The notes beneath the pieces were generated by a model that saw nothing but the letters and a program-made list of their open reading frames with translations, was not told the DNA's origin and did no database searches. From Pyrinomonadaceae bacterium (lineage in GTDB: Bacteria > Acidobacteriota > Blastocatellia > Pyrinomonadales > Pyrinomonadaceae): a DNA stretch of 64,000 nucleotides. Below are positions 1 to 7,248 of this stretch, one piece after another. The stretch is from assembly GCA_021463165.1 (NCBI GenBank), contig JAJTWY010000017.1, positions 20,201-84,200 on the forward strand, read 5' to 3'. A program made the translations under genes and the position numbers. How positions within the stretch are numbered: the stretch's first letter is position 1; each line of letters opens with the position of its first letter.

Positions 1-849
1 GTCGATCAGGGTATCGAGCATTCCGCGGGGGCATCTTTTGCCCCGAATCCGATCTACTTTGACCCGGAAAACATCGTCAAGCTCGCCATCGAAGGCGGGT
101 GCAACGCGGTGGCGTCCACCTATGGTGTACTTGGCTCTGTTGCGAGGAAGTACGCCCACAAGATTCCGTTCGTCGTTAAGATCAACCATAACGAACTGCT
201 GACTTATCCCAATCAGTTTGACCAGGTCATGTTCGGCACGGTCGAACAGGCGAGCAATATGGGAGCGGTCGCGGTCGGTGCGACGATCTACTTCGGTTCA
301 GATCAAGCGACGCGGCAGATCACCGAGGTGGCCGAGGCTTTCGCGTATGCCCACGAACTCGGTATGGCGACGATACTTTGGTGCTATCTGCGCAATTCCA
401 AGTTCAAAGGCCCCGATGGCGATATGCATACGGCGGCCGACCTTACGGGACAGGCAAATCACCTTGGCGTCACGATCCAGGCAGACATCATCAAGCAGAA
501 ACTGCCCGAACGCAATGGCGGCTACACCATGCTCAACACCGAGAGCAGCTACGGCAAGACGAACCCCAAGATCTACTCTGAACTCACCAGCGACAACCCG
601 ATCGACCTCGTACGTTACCAGGTGGCGAACTGCTACATGGGCCGCTGCGGGCTTATCAATTCGGGTGGTGAATCGAAGGGCTCCGGCGATATGGCCGATG
701 CCGTCCGCACCGCCGTTATCAACAAGCGCGGCGGCGGAACCGGCTTGATCTCAGGCCGCAAGGCGTTCCAACGCCCAATGAAGGAAGGCGTCGAACTGCT
801 CAATGCGATTCAGGATGTCTATCTCTCAAAGGACATCACTGTCGCGTAG
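1..849 (+). CDS. fbaB: Class I fructose-bisphosphate aldolase, FbaB/DhnA type (5' partial)
   Basis: The frame is open from base 1, so the gene starts upstream of the window; the GTG at 109 is an internal Val. The visible 282 residues begin with the family signature VDQGIEHS, followed by [28 protein letters not shown] and a conserved C-terminal [12 protein letters not shown]. These match the archaeal/E. coli FbaB-type Schiff-base aldolase, which splits fructose-1,6-bisphosphate into dihydroxyacetone phosphate and glyceraldehyde-3-phosphate in the cytoplasm. Only the N-terminal end is missing, probably about 50-70 residues. The stop is TAG at 847-849 and no clear terminator follows. Confidence 0.9.
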   Translation, partial: VDQGIEHSAGASFAPNPIYFDPENIVKLAIEGGCNAVASTYGVLGSVARKYAHKIPFVVKINHNELLTYPNQFDQVMFGTVEQASNMGAVAVGATIYFGSDQATRQITEVAEAFAYAHELGMATILWCYLRNSKFKGPDGDMHTAADLTGQANHLGVTIQADIIKQKLPERNGGYTMLNTESSYGKTNPKIYSELTSDNPIDLVRYQVANCYMGRCGLINSGGESKGSGDMADAVRTAVINKRGGGTGLISGRKAFQRPMKEGVELLNAIQDVYLSKDITVA

Positions 850-1263
850 GGATCTTAGCTCTAAAAGAGCGTGGACGTGGTCGTTTAGCCTCTCGCATGT
901 CTGCGTCTGAAATCGACCCTTATTGCTTCGAGAAGCCTCTATAGACTATCTAGATCCACGATCGGTTTTGATAGATCCGGAGCCGACGGCGTTGAATCGT
1001 TTCAGGCAAGCCGGCTTCTCTCGATTTCAGTGACGATCTTTCAGGATTCCCGAAGCCTCGCAGCATGGCCGCATTTGGATGTTCCCTGCAACGCTCAATT
1101 TGCTGACCGCTAATGCCACCGCTGTTAACCTTGCATTTTTGTTTCTACAAGAGTAAATTCGGGAAAAAGCCAATTTTCGTCATTTTTCGTTTTGCATCTG
1201 AATCGTAGGGATGATCGAAGCATTATTTGACTTAGAAAAAAGACCAATCTTAAGGAGAAAATT
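850..1263. other. Intergenic region, 414 bp, no gene seen
   Basis: No convincing coding frame on either strand. The last part becomes AT-rich and carries the strong ribosome binding site (AAGGAGA, about 1252-1258) of the haemoglobin gene. A TTGACT at 1227-1232 looks like a -35 box, but no -10 box fits at the right spacing, so I do not call a promoter. Confidence 0.5.
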
Positions 1264-1692
1264 ATGACACGAACGATTGTTTTGTTTGCAGTAATGTTAT
1301 TCACAACGATGGCGGTCAGCGCCCAAGATTCGCTCTATAAGCGCTTGGGCGGTTATGATGCTCTTGCGGCTGTGACCGACGATTTTATTGGGCGGCTTGC
1401 GACAGACAAATCGCTCGGCAAATTCTTTGTTGGTTTGAGCAACGACTCAAAGGCTAAGGTACGCCAACACGTGATCGATTTTCTCTGCAAAGGAACCGGC
1501 GGACCTTGTGCCTATACCGGCCGCGATATGAAGACCGTTCACACCGGTCTGAATATCACAAAAAAGGAATGGGACGCGGGCGTCAAACATCTCGTCGCGA
1601 CACTCGACAAGTTTAAGGTTCCGATGAAAGAAAAGGGTGAGGTCCTCGCAGCGGTTGGGCCGCTCGAAAAAGATATTGTCGAAAAGCCTTAA
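1264..1692 (+). CDS. Exported group I truncated haemoglobin
   Basis: 142 residues. Residues 1-20 form a Sec signal peptide ending in AVSA, so the mature protein should be periplasmic or secreted, unlike most truncated globins. The globin part reads LYKRLGGYDAL, DDFIGRL, YTGRDMKTVHTGLNIT; His93 is the expected proximal haem ligand. By my alignment the B10 position, usually Tyr or His, is Ile42, which would weaken a distal hydrogen-bond network (inference). Two cysteines, C75 and C82, flank a GTGG turn and could form a disulfide after export. Likely roles are oxygen, NO or redox chemistry in the envelope. The start is set by a good AAGGAGA Shine-Dalgarno. Confidence 0.88.
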   Translation: MTRTIVLFAVMLFTTMAVSAQDSLYKRLGGYDALAAVTDDFIGRLATDKSLGKFFVGLSNDSKAKVRQHVIDFLCKGTGGPCAYTGRDMKTVHTGLNITKKEWDAGVKHLVATLDKFKVPMKEKGEVLAAVGPLEKDIVEKP

Positions 1693-1734
1693 GAAAGCTT
1701 GCCCGTGAAACACGCTGAATTGAGAAACTCTCAT

Positions 1735-2415
1735 CTAGTGATTTAGGCGTGGTTCGCGGGTCAGGAAGGGATTGCTTGCACGTTCGCGGCCTACTGTCGT
1801 TTCCGGTCCGTGCCCGGAATAAACTATGGTATCGTCGGCGAGCGTCAGTATCTGGGTATTGATCGACGCGATAAGCTGATCATAGTCCCCACCGGGCAGG
1901 TCCGTTCGGCCGATCGAGCCAAGAAACAGGCAATCGCCGACAAAGACCTTTTTCTCAGTTTCCTCGGCAAGAACGACGTGCCCGCGCGTATGGCCAGGGC
2001 AGTGACGGACGGAAAACCGCAGGCTGCCGACCGCATACGTTTCCCCGTGTTCCCAGTTTCGGGTCAGCCGCGGCGGATGGGCAAAATCGAGGCCGAGCGC
2101 CGCCATCTGGTGGGGCTGGATCCCCATGAACAGCGGCTGCTGCGGCAGCCCGTAATAAAGATCCTCGTCGTCCCTGTGGAGGATCATCTCCGCTTCAGGA
2201 AATGCTTTCGCAAGGTCGCTTGTGCCGCCGACGTGATCGAGGTGGCCATGCGTCAGCGCAATGGCCTGCAGCCGAAGCCCGTTCCGGTCAATGAACGACA
2301 CAAGGTCGTCCGAGCGCGCTCCGGGATCGATGCAGATCGCGGTTCCGGTTTCTTCGCAGGCGACGAGGCGCGTGTTTTGCTGGAAGGCGGATAATATAAA
2401 GGTTTCGACGATCAT
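1735..2415 (-). CDS. MBL-fold metallo-hydrolase, glyoxalase II-like
   Basis: 226 residues with the metallo-beta-lactamase motif THGHLDHVGG (H56, H58, D60, H61), a later CPGHTRGHV, GDCLF and a C-terminal YSGHGP, giving the full set of ligands for a binuclear metal site. Length and motifs match the short YcbL/GloB-like branch that hydrolyses thioesters such as S-lactoylglutathione, but the substrate cannot be fixed from sequence. The start codon overlaps the stop of the upstream 95-residue gene by 4 bases (ATGA), so the two are probably translationally coupled. Confidence 0.85.
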   Translation of the reverse strand: MIVETFILSAFQQNTRLVACEETGTAICIDPGARSDDLVSFIDRNGLRLQAIALTHGHLDHVGGTSDLAKAFPEAEMILHRDDEDLYYGLPQQPLFMGIQPHQMAALGLDFAHPPRLTRNWEHGETYAVGSLRFSVRHCPGHTRGHVVLAEETEKKVFVGDCLFLGSIGRTDLPGGDYDQLIASINTQILTLADDTIVYSGHGPETTVGRERASNPFLTREPRLNH

Positions 2416-2699
2416 TTCGAACTCAATCTATCAAGGTAGCGGTCAGTGTCAAATTCGCCTTCTCTTCTCGCGTCGATGACAAACTTGACCGCGTTCCTGT
2501 ATGTCGCGGCATCCGGTTTGCCATTAAAGCAAGGCGTTTCGGCCTCGGCCAGGTCAAGATAGCTGTTCAGGCAACTGAGCAGCATCCATAGCAATATCTC
2601 TTCATCGGTGCCGACAGGATTGTGTTTCACTATCGTCGCACGATCTTCGATGATGCCGTCAACGATGCGTGCGAATTCGAGTTCCGTAATGCGTGTCAT
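2412..2699 (-). CDS. Hypothetical protein, 95 residues
   Basis: I do not recognise this family. It is a soluble, acidic, mostly helical protein of 95 residues with no signal peptide or membrane segment. It lies between a GNAT gene (27 bases upstream) and an MBL hydrolase gene that it overlaps by 4 bases, which supports it as a real member of a three-gene run. The ATGA overlap and the good coding character are the main evidence. Confidence 0.65.
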   Translation of the reverse strand: MTRITELEFARIVDGIIEDRATIVKHNPVGTDEEILLWMLLSCLNSYLDLAEAETPCFNGKPDAATYRNAVKFVIDARREGEFDTDRYLDRLSSK

Positions 2700-2726
2700 C
2701 TTGCCTAAACGAACCTGCCGCCACGC

Positions 2727-3194
2727 TCATGAAGTCGGTTCTGATTCATACATCAAATAGTGCGACGCCGCCATACCGAGCTTTTCATAGACCTTCTGAG
2801 CGTGGTAATTGTCGTTCTCGACGTAGAGCCGGAATCCGCAGACATTGCCCTGCTCGGCGGCCTTTTCTTTGACGAACAAATACATCCGGCTGTAGAGTCC
2901 ATGACCACGGCCTTCCGGTAAAATATAGACGCTCTGTATCCACCAGAACCAGGCATTTCGCCAGTCGCTCCATTCGTATGTGACCATAAGGCCGCCTAGA
3001 ATGGCATCGCCCGATTCCGCGACCACATAGAATCCCTTTTTCTCGTCGGCGAATACGGCGCTTACGCCGGCGCCGATCTTCTGCGGATCGAGCGTCTTCC
3101 CCTCGGTCTCGAGGGCCATCGCCTGGTTGAAGGCGACCAGCGATGCCGCGTCTTGAGCCTCGGCGACCCGAATTGTGATGTTTTCCTTATCCAT
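2727..3194 (-). CDS. GNAT-family N-acetyltransferase
   Basis: 155 residues. The GNAT core is seen as an N-terminal IRVAEAQDAASLVAFN strand-helix, a central strand ending SVYILPEGRGHGLYSRM (the acetyl-CoA pyrophosphate-binding loop) and a C-terminal LYVENDNYHAQKVYEKLGM segment typical of the family. It should transfer an acetyl group from acetyl-CoA to an unknown amine. It is the first gene of a minus-strand run with the 95-residue protein and the MBL hydrolase. Its upstream region carries repeated TGTCCCA motifs that could be operator sites. Confidence 0.85.
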   Translation of the reverse strand: MDKENITIRVAEAQDAASLVAFNQAMALETEGKTLDPQKIGAGVSAVFADEKKGFYVVAESGDAILGGLMVTYEWSDWRNAWFWWIQSVYILPEGRGHGLYSRMYLFVKEKAAEQGNVCGFRLYVENDNYHAQKVYEKLGMAASHYLMYESEPTS

Positions 3195-3655
3195 TTCTCA
3201 ATGGGACACGACAAACTGTCTTACAGGCCTAAGCCATTGGTTCCAAAGGTCTTAGCCGCAAATCGTCGGCCAAGGTGTCCCAACTGTCCCACGACTGTCC
3301 CACCCCAGGCATGGGACACGTAAGTAGCAATAATTGCAACAGTTACTAATCGATCTTATCTCCGTTCCCGCCATTTTTCAAAAAAATAATTAGAGTGTCG
3401 TCCTGCAAACCTATTCTTCGTCGCGTTACGCCGATCCGGAGCTATTTGCCTGTACGGGCAAAGCAACAATATTGCAATAATAGCACACTCCGAGAAAAAT
3501 GTCTTTATTTGTCGTCCTGAAACGGTTTGAAACTTTTATCTTCGTCAAAAGATCAACTGCCGCTCCAGTTTGTGAGCGCAAGGTCAATTGCGGTGCCACG
3601 CAGTGGACGGACAATAGACCAGAAAAGCAAAGTCTTTATCTGTTCCTATCTGTAT
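3195..3655. other. Intergenic region, 461 bp, with TGTCCCA motifs
   Basis: No convincing gene. The first 125 bases hold five copies of the heptamer TGTCCCA: inverted at 3202-3208 and 3312-3318, direct at 3276-3282, 3285-3291 and 3296-3302. The rest is AT-richer than the flanks and ends just before the decayed end of the MmeI-like gene. Short frames here do not look coding. Confidence 0.5.
3202..3318. repeat. Cluster of TGTCCCA / TGGGACA motifs upstream of the GNAT gene
   Basis: Five perfect heptamers in 117 bases, two in one orientation and three in the other. The two outer copies share the 10-mer ATGGGACACG. The nearest copy lies 7 bases upstream of the GNAT start on the minus strand, so a repressor or activator site is possible. 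A remnant of a mobile element end is an alternative. Confidence 0.4.
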
Positions 3656-4003
3656 TCAGGGGGAGTTACTTTCCTTTCTTCTTTTTCTTCGGCTCGACAA
3701 GCAGGCTGGCTGTGTATTTCTCATACAGTTCGAAGAGAAAGGCCATCCTTGCCGTTTCGGTGGGAAAGGGTGCGGGCGGTAGGCGAGATCGACGGCACGG
3801 GCGAGGTCGTTGTGGGCCTTTACCAGAGGAGGCGGCATCGTCAGCGGGTCGTAGAGATCGGCGAGCGAGCTGCCCGGAAATTGGGCACGAACGTCGAGGA
3901 CTTTCTGAGCGGCGGCCTCGATAGCCGCGATCCGTCTTTCACTCGGATGCTCGGGCCAGGGGAAGTTGTTGTAAATAAGTGTTTTCCGGGGGCTATTTTC
4001 CAA
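3656..4003 (-). pseudogene. C-terminal remnant of an MmeI-like restriction-modification protein (frameshifted)
   Basis: The reverse strand encodes YNNFPWP, PGSSLADLYDPLTMPP and KAHNDLARAVDLAY, the conserved C-terminal end of MmeI-like (type IIL) enzymes that fuse nuclease, methyltransferase and specificity domains. After DLAYRPHPFP the frame is wrong. Removing a one-base deletion at the CCC run (3762-3764) restores TETARMAFLFELYEKYTA and a Lys-rich tail with its stop at 3666-3668. Upstream, family similarity ends near 4003 and an in-frame stop follows. The matching N-terminal part is at 6241-6968 on the same strand, so the two are ends of one gene whose middle is gone. Confidence 0.82.
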
Positions 4004-4103
4004 AATCGCTCATCTATCGAATGTGGTTCAACAAACTCTTGGAATCCGCCAGTTTGAGGCTACCCTGTGTTAATATTAGTTGAAAGAATAGTAGTTAAGG
4101 ACA

Positions 4104-5363
4104 ATGCCTCATAGCCAAGCTACACAACTAGGTTTGTTTATCGCCTCCGACACTAACGAGGAAAAACGAGTCGAAGTTTATCATAGCGATTCTGTCCCGA
4201 CCGTTGCCGCCGAGGTAGATAATGAAACGCCTCTTGAATCTCTTAACCTTAACTGGCGAGAACGGGAGCTTCCAGAAAAGGAACGAACGAAGCACGTACA
4301 TAGGTTACATCCTTATCTGGGCAAATTTATTCCGCAATTAGTCGAGATATTTCTAAGGAAATATTTTACGGCAGGTCAAACTGTCGTCGATCCGTTCGCC
4401 GGGAGCGGCACAACCTTAGTGCAAGCGAACGAGCTTGGCATTAATAGTATTGGTTTCGATATCTCCGAATTTAATACGGTTCTTTGTCGTGCAAAAACTG
4501 CGTCCTATGACATTCCAAAACTTCGATCCGAGGTTCTGGATGTTTTGCACTCCACCGAGAGCAGTCGTGTTCGGCCGGCATCTTGGTTGCCGTTTTTCGG
4601 TTCTGACGAGAGCAATGAGGAACAACTGAAACACTCCAAGTATTTGAAAGAATGGTTTGCTCCCGACGCTTTGGCCGATCTTCTTTCCTATAGGGCATTT
4701 ATCAAGCACTATCCAGATCAGGATTTATTAAAAGTCATTCTTTCTAGGGCGGCTAGATCAGCACGGTTGACGAAACATTTCGATTTGGATTTTCCGAAGA
4801 AGCCACAGACCGAACCTTACCAATGTTTTAAACATTCACGCGTTTGCAAGCCAACCCAAGATGCGATGCAATTCTTACGTAGGTATTCTTTGGACAGTCT
4901 CAAACGGATCGAGCAGTTTTCAAACCTAAGAACAAACGCGAGGGTGGATATTTTTCACGCCGACAGTCGAGAAATCGATGTACCAGAGATTGACGGAGTT
5001 ATTACCAGTCCGCCTTATGTGGGTCTTATAGATTATCACCAGCAACACGCCTACGCCTATCACCTGCTTGGTTTGGAGGATCGGCGAGGCTTAGAAATTG
5101 GGGCTGCTGCTCAAGGTTCAAGTGTCAATGCGAAGAAAAAGTATCAAGAAGATATCGCAGCTGTTTTTCGACGTTTGGCAGGAAAGGTAAAGTCGGGGGG
5201 CCGTATCATTGTCGTCGCGGGCGATCGAGCAAATTTGTACCCGGAAATTGCCGAAATGGCCAATCTTGAGATGGAAGACGTAGTCACGCGCCACGTGAAT
5301 CGCCGGACCGGCCGGAGAGCTAACGAGTTCTTTGAATCCGTGTTTATTTGGCGGAAGCCTTAA
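4104..5363 (+). CDS. Site-specific DNA methyltransferase (N4-cytosine/N6-adenine type) of a type II R-M system
   Basis: 419 residues. The SAM-binding motif DPFAGSGTT is at 96-104 and the catalytic TSPPY at 301-305, with about 200 residues between them for target recognition. The SPPY form is typical of amino-methyltransferases, often N4-cytosine. It should protect host DNA from the endonuclease encoded 9 bases downstream. Base composition is visibly AT-richer than the neighbours and codon choice is less biased, consistent with recent transfer. The gene sits in the opposite orientation between two ends of a broken MmeI-like gene. Confidence 0.9.
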   Translation: MPHSQATQLGLFIASDTNEEKRVEVYHSDSVPTVAAEVDNETPLESLNLNWRERELPEKERTKHVHRLHPYLGKFIPQLVEIFLRKYFTAGQTVVDPFAGSGTTLVQANELGINSIGFDISEFNTVLCRAKTASYDIPKLRSEVLDVLHSTESSRVRPASWLPFFGSDESNEEQLKHSKYLKEWFAPDALADLLSYRAFIKHYPDQDLLKVILSRAARSARLTKHFDLDFPKKPQTEPYQCFKHSRVCKPTQDAMQFLRRYSLDSLKRIEQFSNLRTNARVDIFHADSREIDVPEIDGVITSPPYVGLIDYHQQHAYAYHLLGLEDRRGLEIGAAAQGSSVNAKKKYQEDIAAVFRRLAGKVKSGGRIIVVAGDRANLYPEIAEMANLEMEDVVTRHVNRRTGRRANEFFESVFIWRKP

Positions 5364-5372
5364 GAATAACCT

Positions 5373-6224
5373 ATGCCGGAGCATGACGTAGAAGCCGCGA
5401 TACAAGAAATCATTACCCGAATGATGGATCGGGTAATGGATAACGTGTTGGTTAATGATCCATTTATCGCCGAACAACACCACGCAAAGCGTCCTCTTTA
5501 CGCGGCGCTAGTCCCGGACGAGATATTCAAAAACGCACATTTCGAAAGGCGATTTGTGACACCTTTTGGAAAGGCGTGGGAGCTTTTAGCAGTTGCCGCG
5601 GCAAATGCTGGGCTTGGCTTTGGAACTTCCGGGCATATGATTACCGGCAATGTTGCCGAAGAAAGACTTCGACGAATTACTGAAGTCCTTAATGAACTTG
5701 AACATCCGCCAAAAGATGGTAACGCAAGACGAAGACCGGACTGGCAACGTGAACTCGAATATGTTTTGTCTGGCGGGGGTGAGCCGATACCTGTGCCAGT
5801 AATCTGTGATGTTTATGTCGAGGACAGGCGCAAACCGCGAAAGGTAAAGAAATACTCGTTTGAATTGAAGGCCCCGCTCCCCAATAGTGATCAAACAAAA
5901 GTAAGTAAAGAAAAGATGCTAAAACTGTTTGCAATGGAACCCTGCCAAATCGACGGTGCCTATTACGCTCTTCCTTACAATCCCTACGGTCGGAAACAAG
6001 ATTATGCGTGGAGCATTCCGGAGCGTTGGTTCAACATGAAGAATGATCCGATCGTTCTCATCGGTGACGAATTTTGGGAAAAAGTTGGCGGTAAAGGAGC
6101 ATACCAAGCTCTAATCGATGCGGTTAACGGAATTGGTCCGGGTTATCGCGAGAGAATTTATCGCGAGTTCTTAGGTATCGAGCCACCGGACGATGCTGAG
6201 ATCCTGCTTAAAGCAATTGTTTGA
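5373..6224 (+). CDS. Type II restriction endonuclease, TdeIII-like
   Basis: 283 residues, starting 9 bases after the methyltransferase stop, so the two are probably one operon. A PD-(D/E)xK nuclease core is visible: D146 in ICDVYVED and E164-L-K166 in YSFELKAP, followed by SDQTKVSKEK. This arrangement and the length resemble the RE_TdeIII family (TdeIII is known to cut GGNCC). The family call is from memory of the motif pattern and the recognition site here is unknown. The similarity to the flanking decayed gene restarts only about 20 bases after the stop. Confidence 0.72.
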   Translation: MPEHDVEAAIQEIITRMMDRVMDNVLVNDPFIAEQHHAKRPLYAALVPDEIFKNAHFERRFVTPFGKAWELLAVAAANAGLGFGTSGHMITGNVAEERLRRITEVLNELEHPPKDGNARRRPDWQRELEYVLSGGGEPIPVPVICDVYVEDRRKPRKVKKYSFELKAPLPNSDQTKVSKEKMLKLFAMEPCQIDGAYYALPYNPYGRKQDYAWSIPERWFNMKNDPIVLIGDEFWEKVGGKGAYQALIDAVNGIGPGYRERIYREFLGIEPPDDAEILLKAIV

Positions 6225-6240
6225 CTAGGCGGAAGCCAAA

Positions 6241-6968
6241 GCTTGTATTCTGAGTAGCTCTTTGTTTGCCGTATTCAGCACCTGGAACAGCTCCTGCAGC
6301 CGCCCCGCCAGATCGTTGCCGTCCTCGCTCGTACGCTGTTCGATAAGGTCCTGAAACTGCTGTTTGTTGAAGATGGTCGTGTCTTCGGCAAAGAGGCAGA
6401 AGAGGATACGGACGAGATAGACCTCGAGTTTGTGGCCACGTTAGCCGATCTCCTCAAGGCGGTCATGGAGCTTGCCCATCAGCTCGGCGGCCTTGATGTT
6501 CGCAGGGTCTTGCTCCTTGTAAACCTTCTTCTGATAGCCAAGCAGATAGGCGAAATGCTGGACGTTGTGAACCAGATCGCGGAGGTGAAATTCGGTTGTC
6601 GTTCCTTCCTCGAGGTCATAAAGCCGAAATCGTTCGAAATCGCAGACCAATATGAACTTTGGCAGGTCGCTGTCTTTCAGGCCCGGGAAATAGTCTTTCG
6701 CCTGCTGGTGAGCTTTTTCGAGATCCTTGCCGCGAGATTTGAACTCGATCAGGATGTTTGCCTTCCACAACAGATCGATAAATCCCTGTCGCCCGTCCTC
6801 CTTCTTGACCGTGGCCTCAAACGTCGCAACGCGACGACGCGGAATGCCAAACACGTTGAAGAACGCATCCATAAAGGACTTTGCTTCGGCGTGCTCGTTG
6901 AAATCGTTTTCCCATTCCTTTGAGAATTCGATCGCCCGCGACTTTATCTCATTCCAACTCAATGCCAT
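6241..6968 (-). pseudogene. N-terminal remnant of an MmeI-like restriction-modification protein (nonsense mutation, truncated)
   Basis: The first 175 codons read the MmeI-type N-terminal nuclease domain: SWNEIKSRAIEFSKEW, FFNVFGIPRRRVATFE, D65 in GFIDLLWK, then E75-F-K77 in LIEFKSRGKDL (the D-x9-ExK site known from MmeI), KDYFPGL and FERFRLYDLEEG. An in-frame TAA (6441-6443) falls where the family continues. Reading through it gives GHKLEVYLVRILFCLFAEDT and on to NKELLRIQ at about 6243, the usual lead into the methyltransferase domain. There the gene stops abruptly, next to the TdeIII-like endonuclease. A truncated 175-residue protein could still be made, but the full enzyme cannot. Confidence 0.85.
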
Positions 6969-7248
6969 AGATACAGGAGCTTAACGAAGCGCTTTTGACA
7001 CACCAAAGTAACATGATTGTGATGTCCTGCGTTAACGTGAGCGCCTAGTGTGCGAAAGAGGCAACGTGCCCTCGGCCGGCGGTCCGAGCGGCCGGGCAGA
7101 ATGTAAATATTTGTAAACTTCGGTGTTGCGTCGCTGCTTTTGATTGCCAAACCGGTTGAACTGTCCTACATTGTAGGCATTCAAGCCAACAATTCGGTTT
7201 TTGAAATCGGTAAATCAATAAATCTAGCTTTTGAGGATCAGAAAGACT

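Noticed and set aside
1227..1258. A possible promoter with TTGACT before the haemoglobin gene
   Set aside because: No -10 box fits at a normal spacing, and the expected position collides with the ribosome binding site.
3499..4057. Two overlapping plus-strand frames of 141 and 176 codons
   Set aside because: They lie opposite the MmeI-like remnant, have no family-like content and are explained by the reverse strand.
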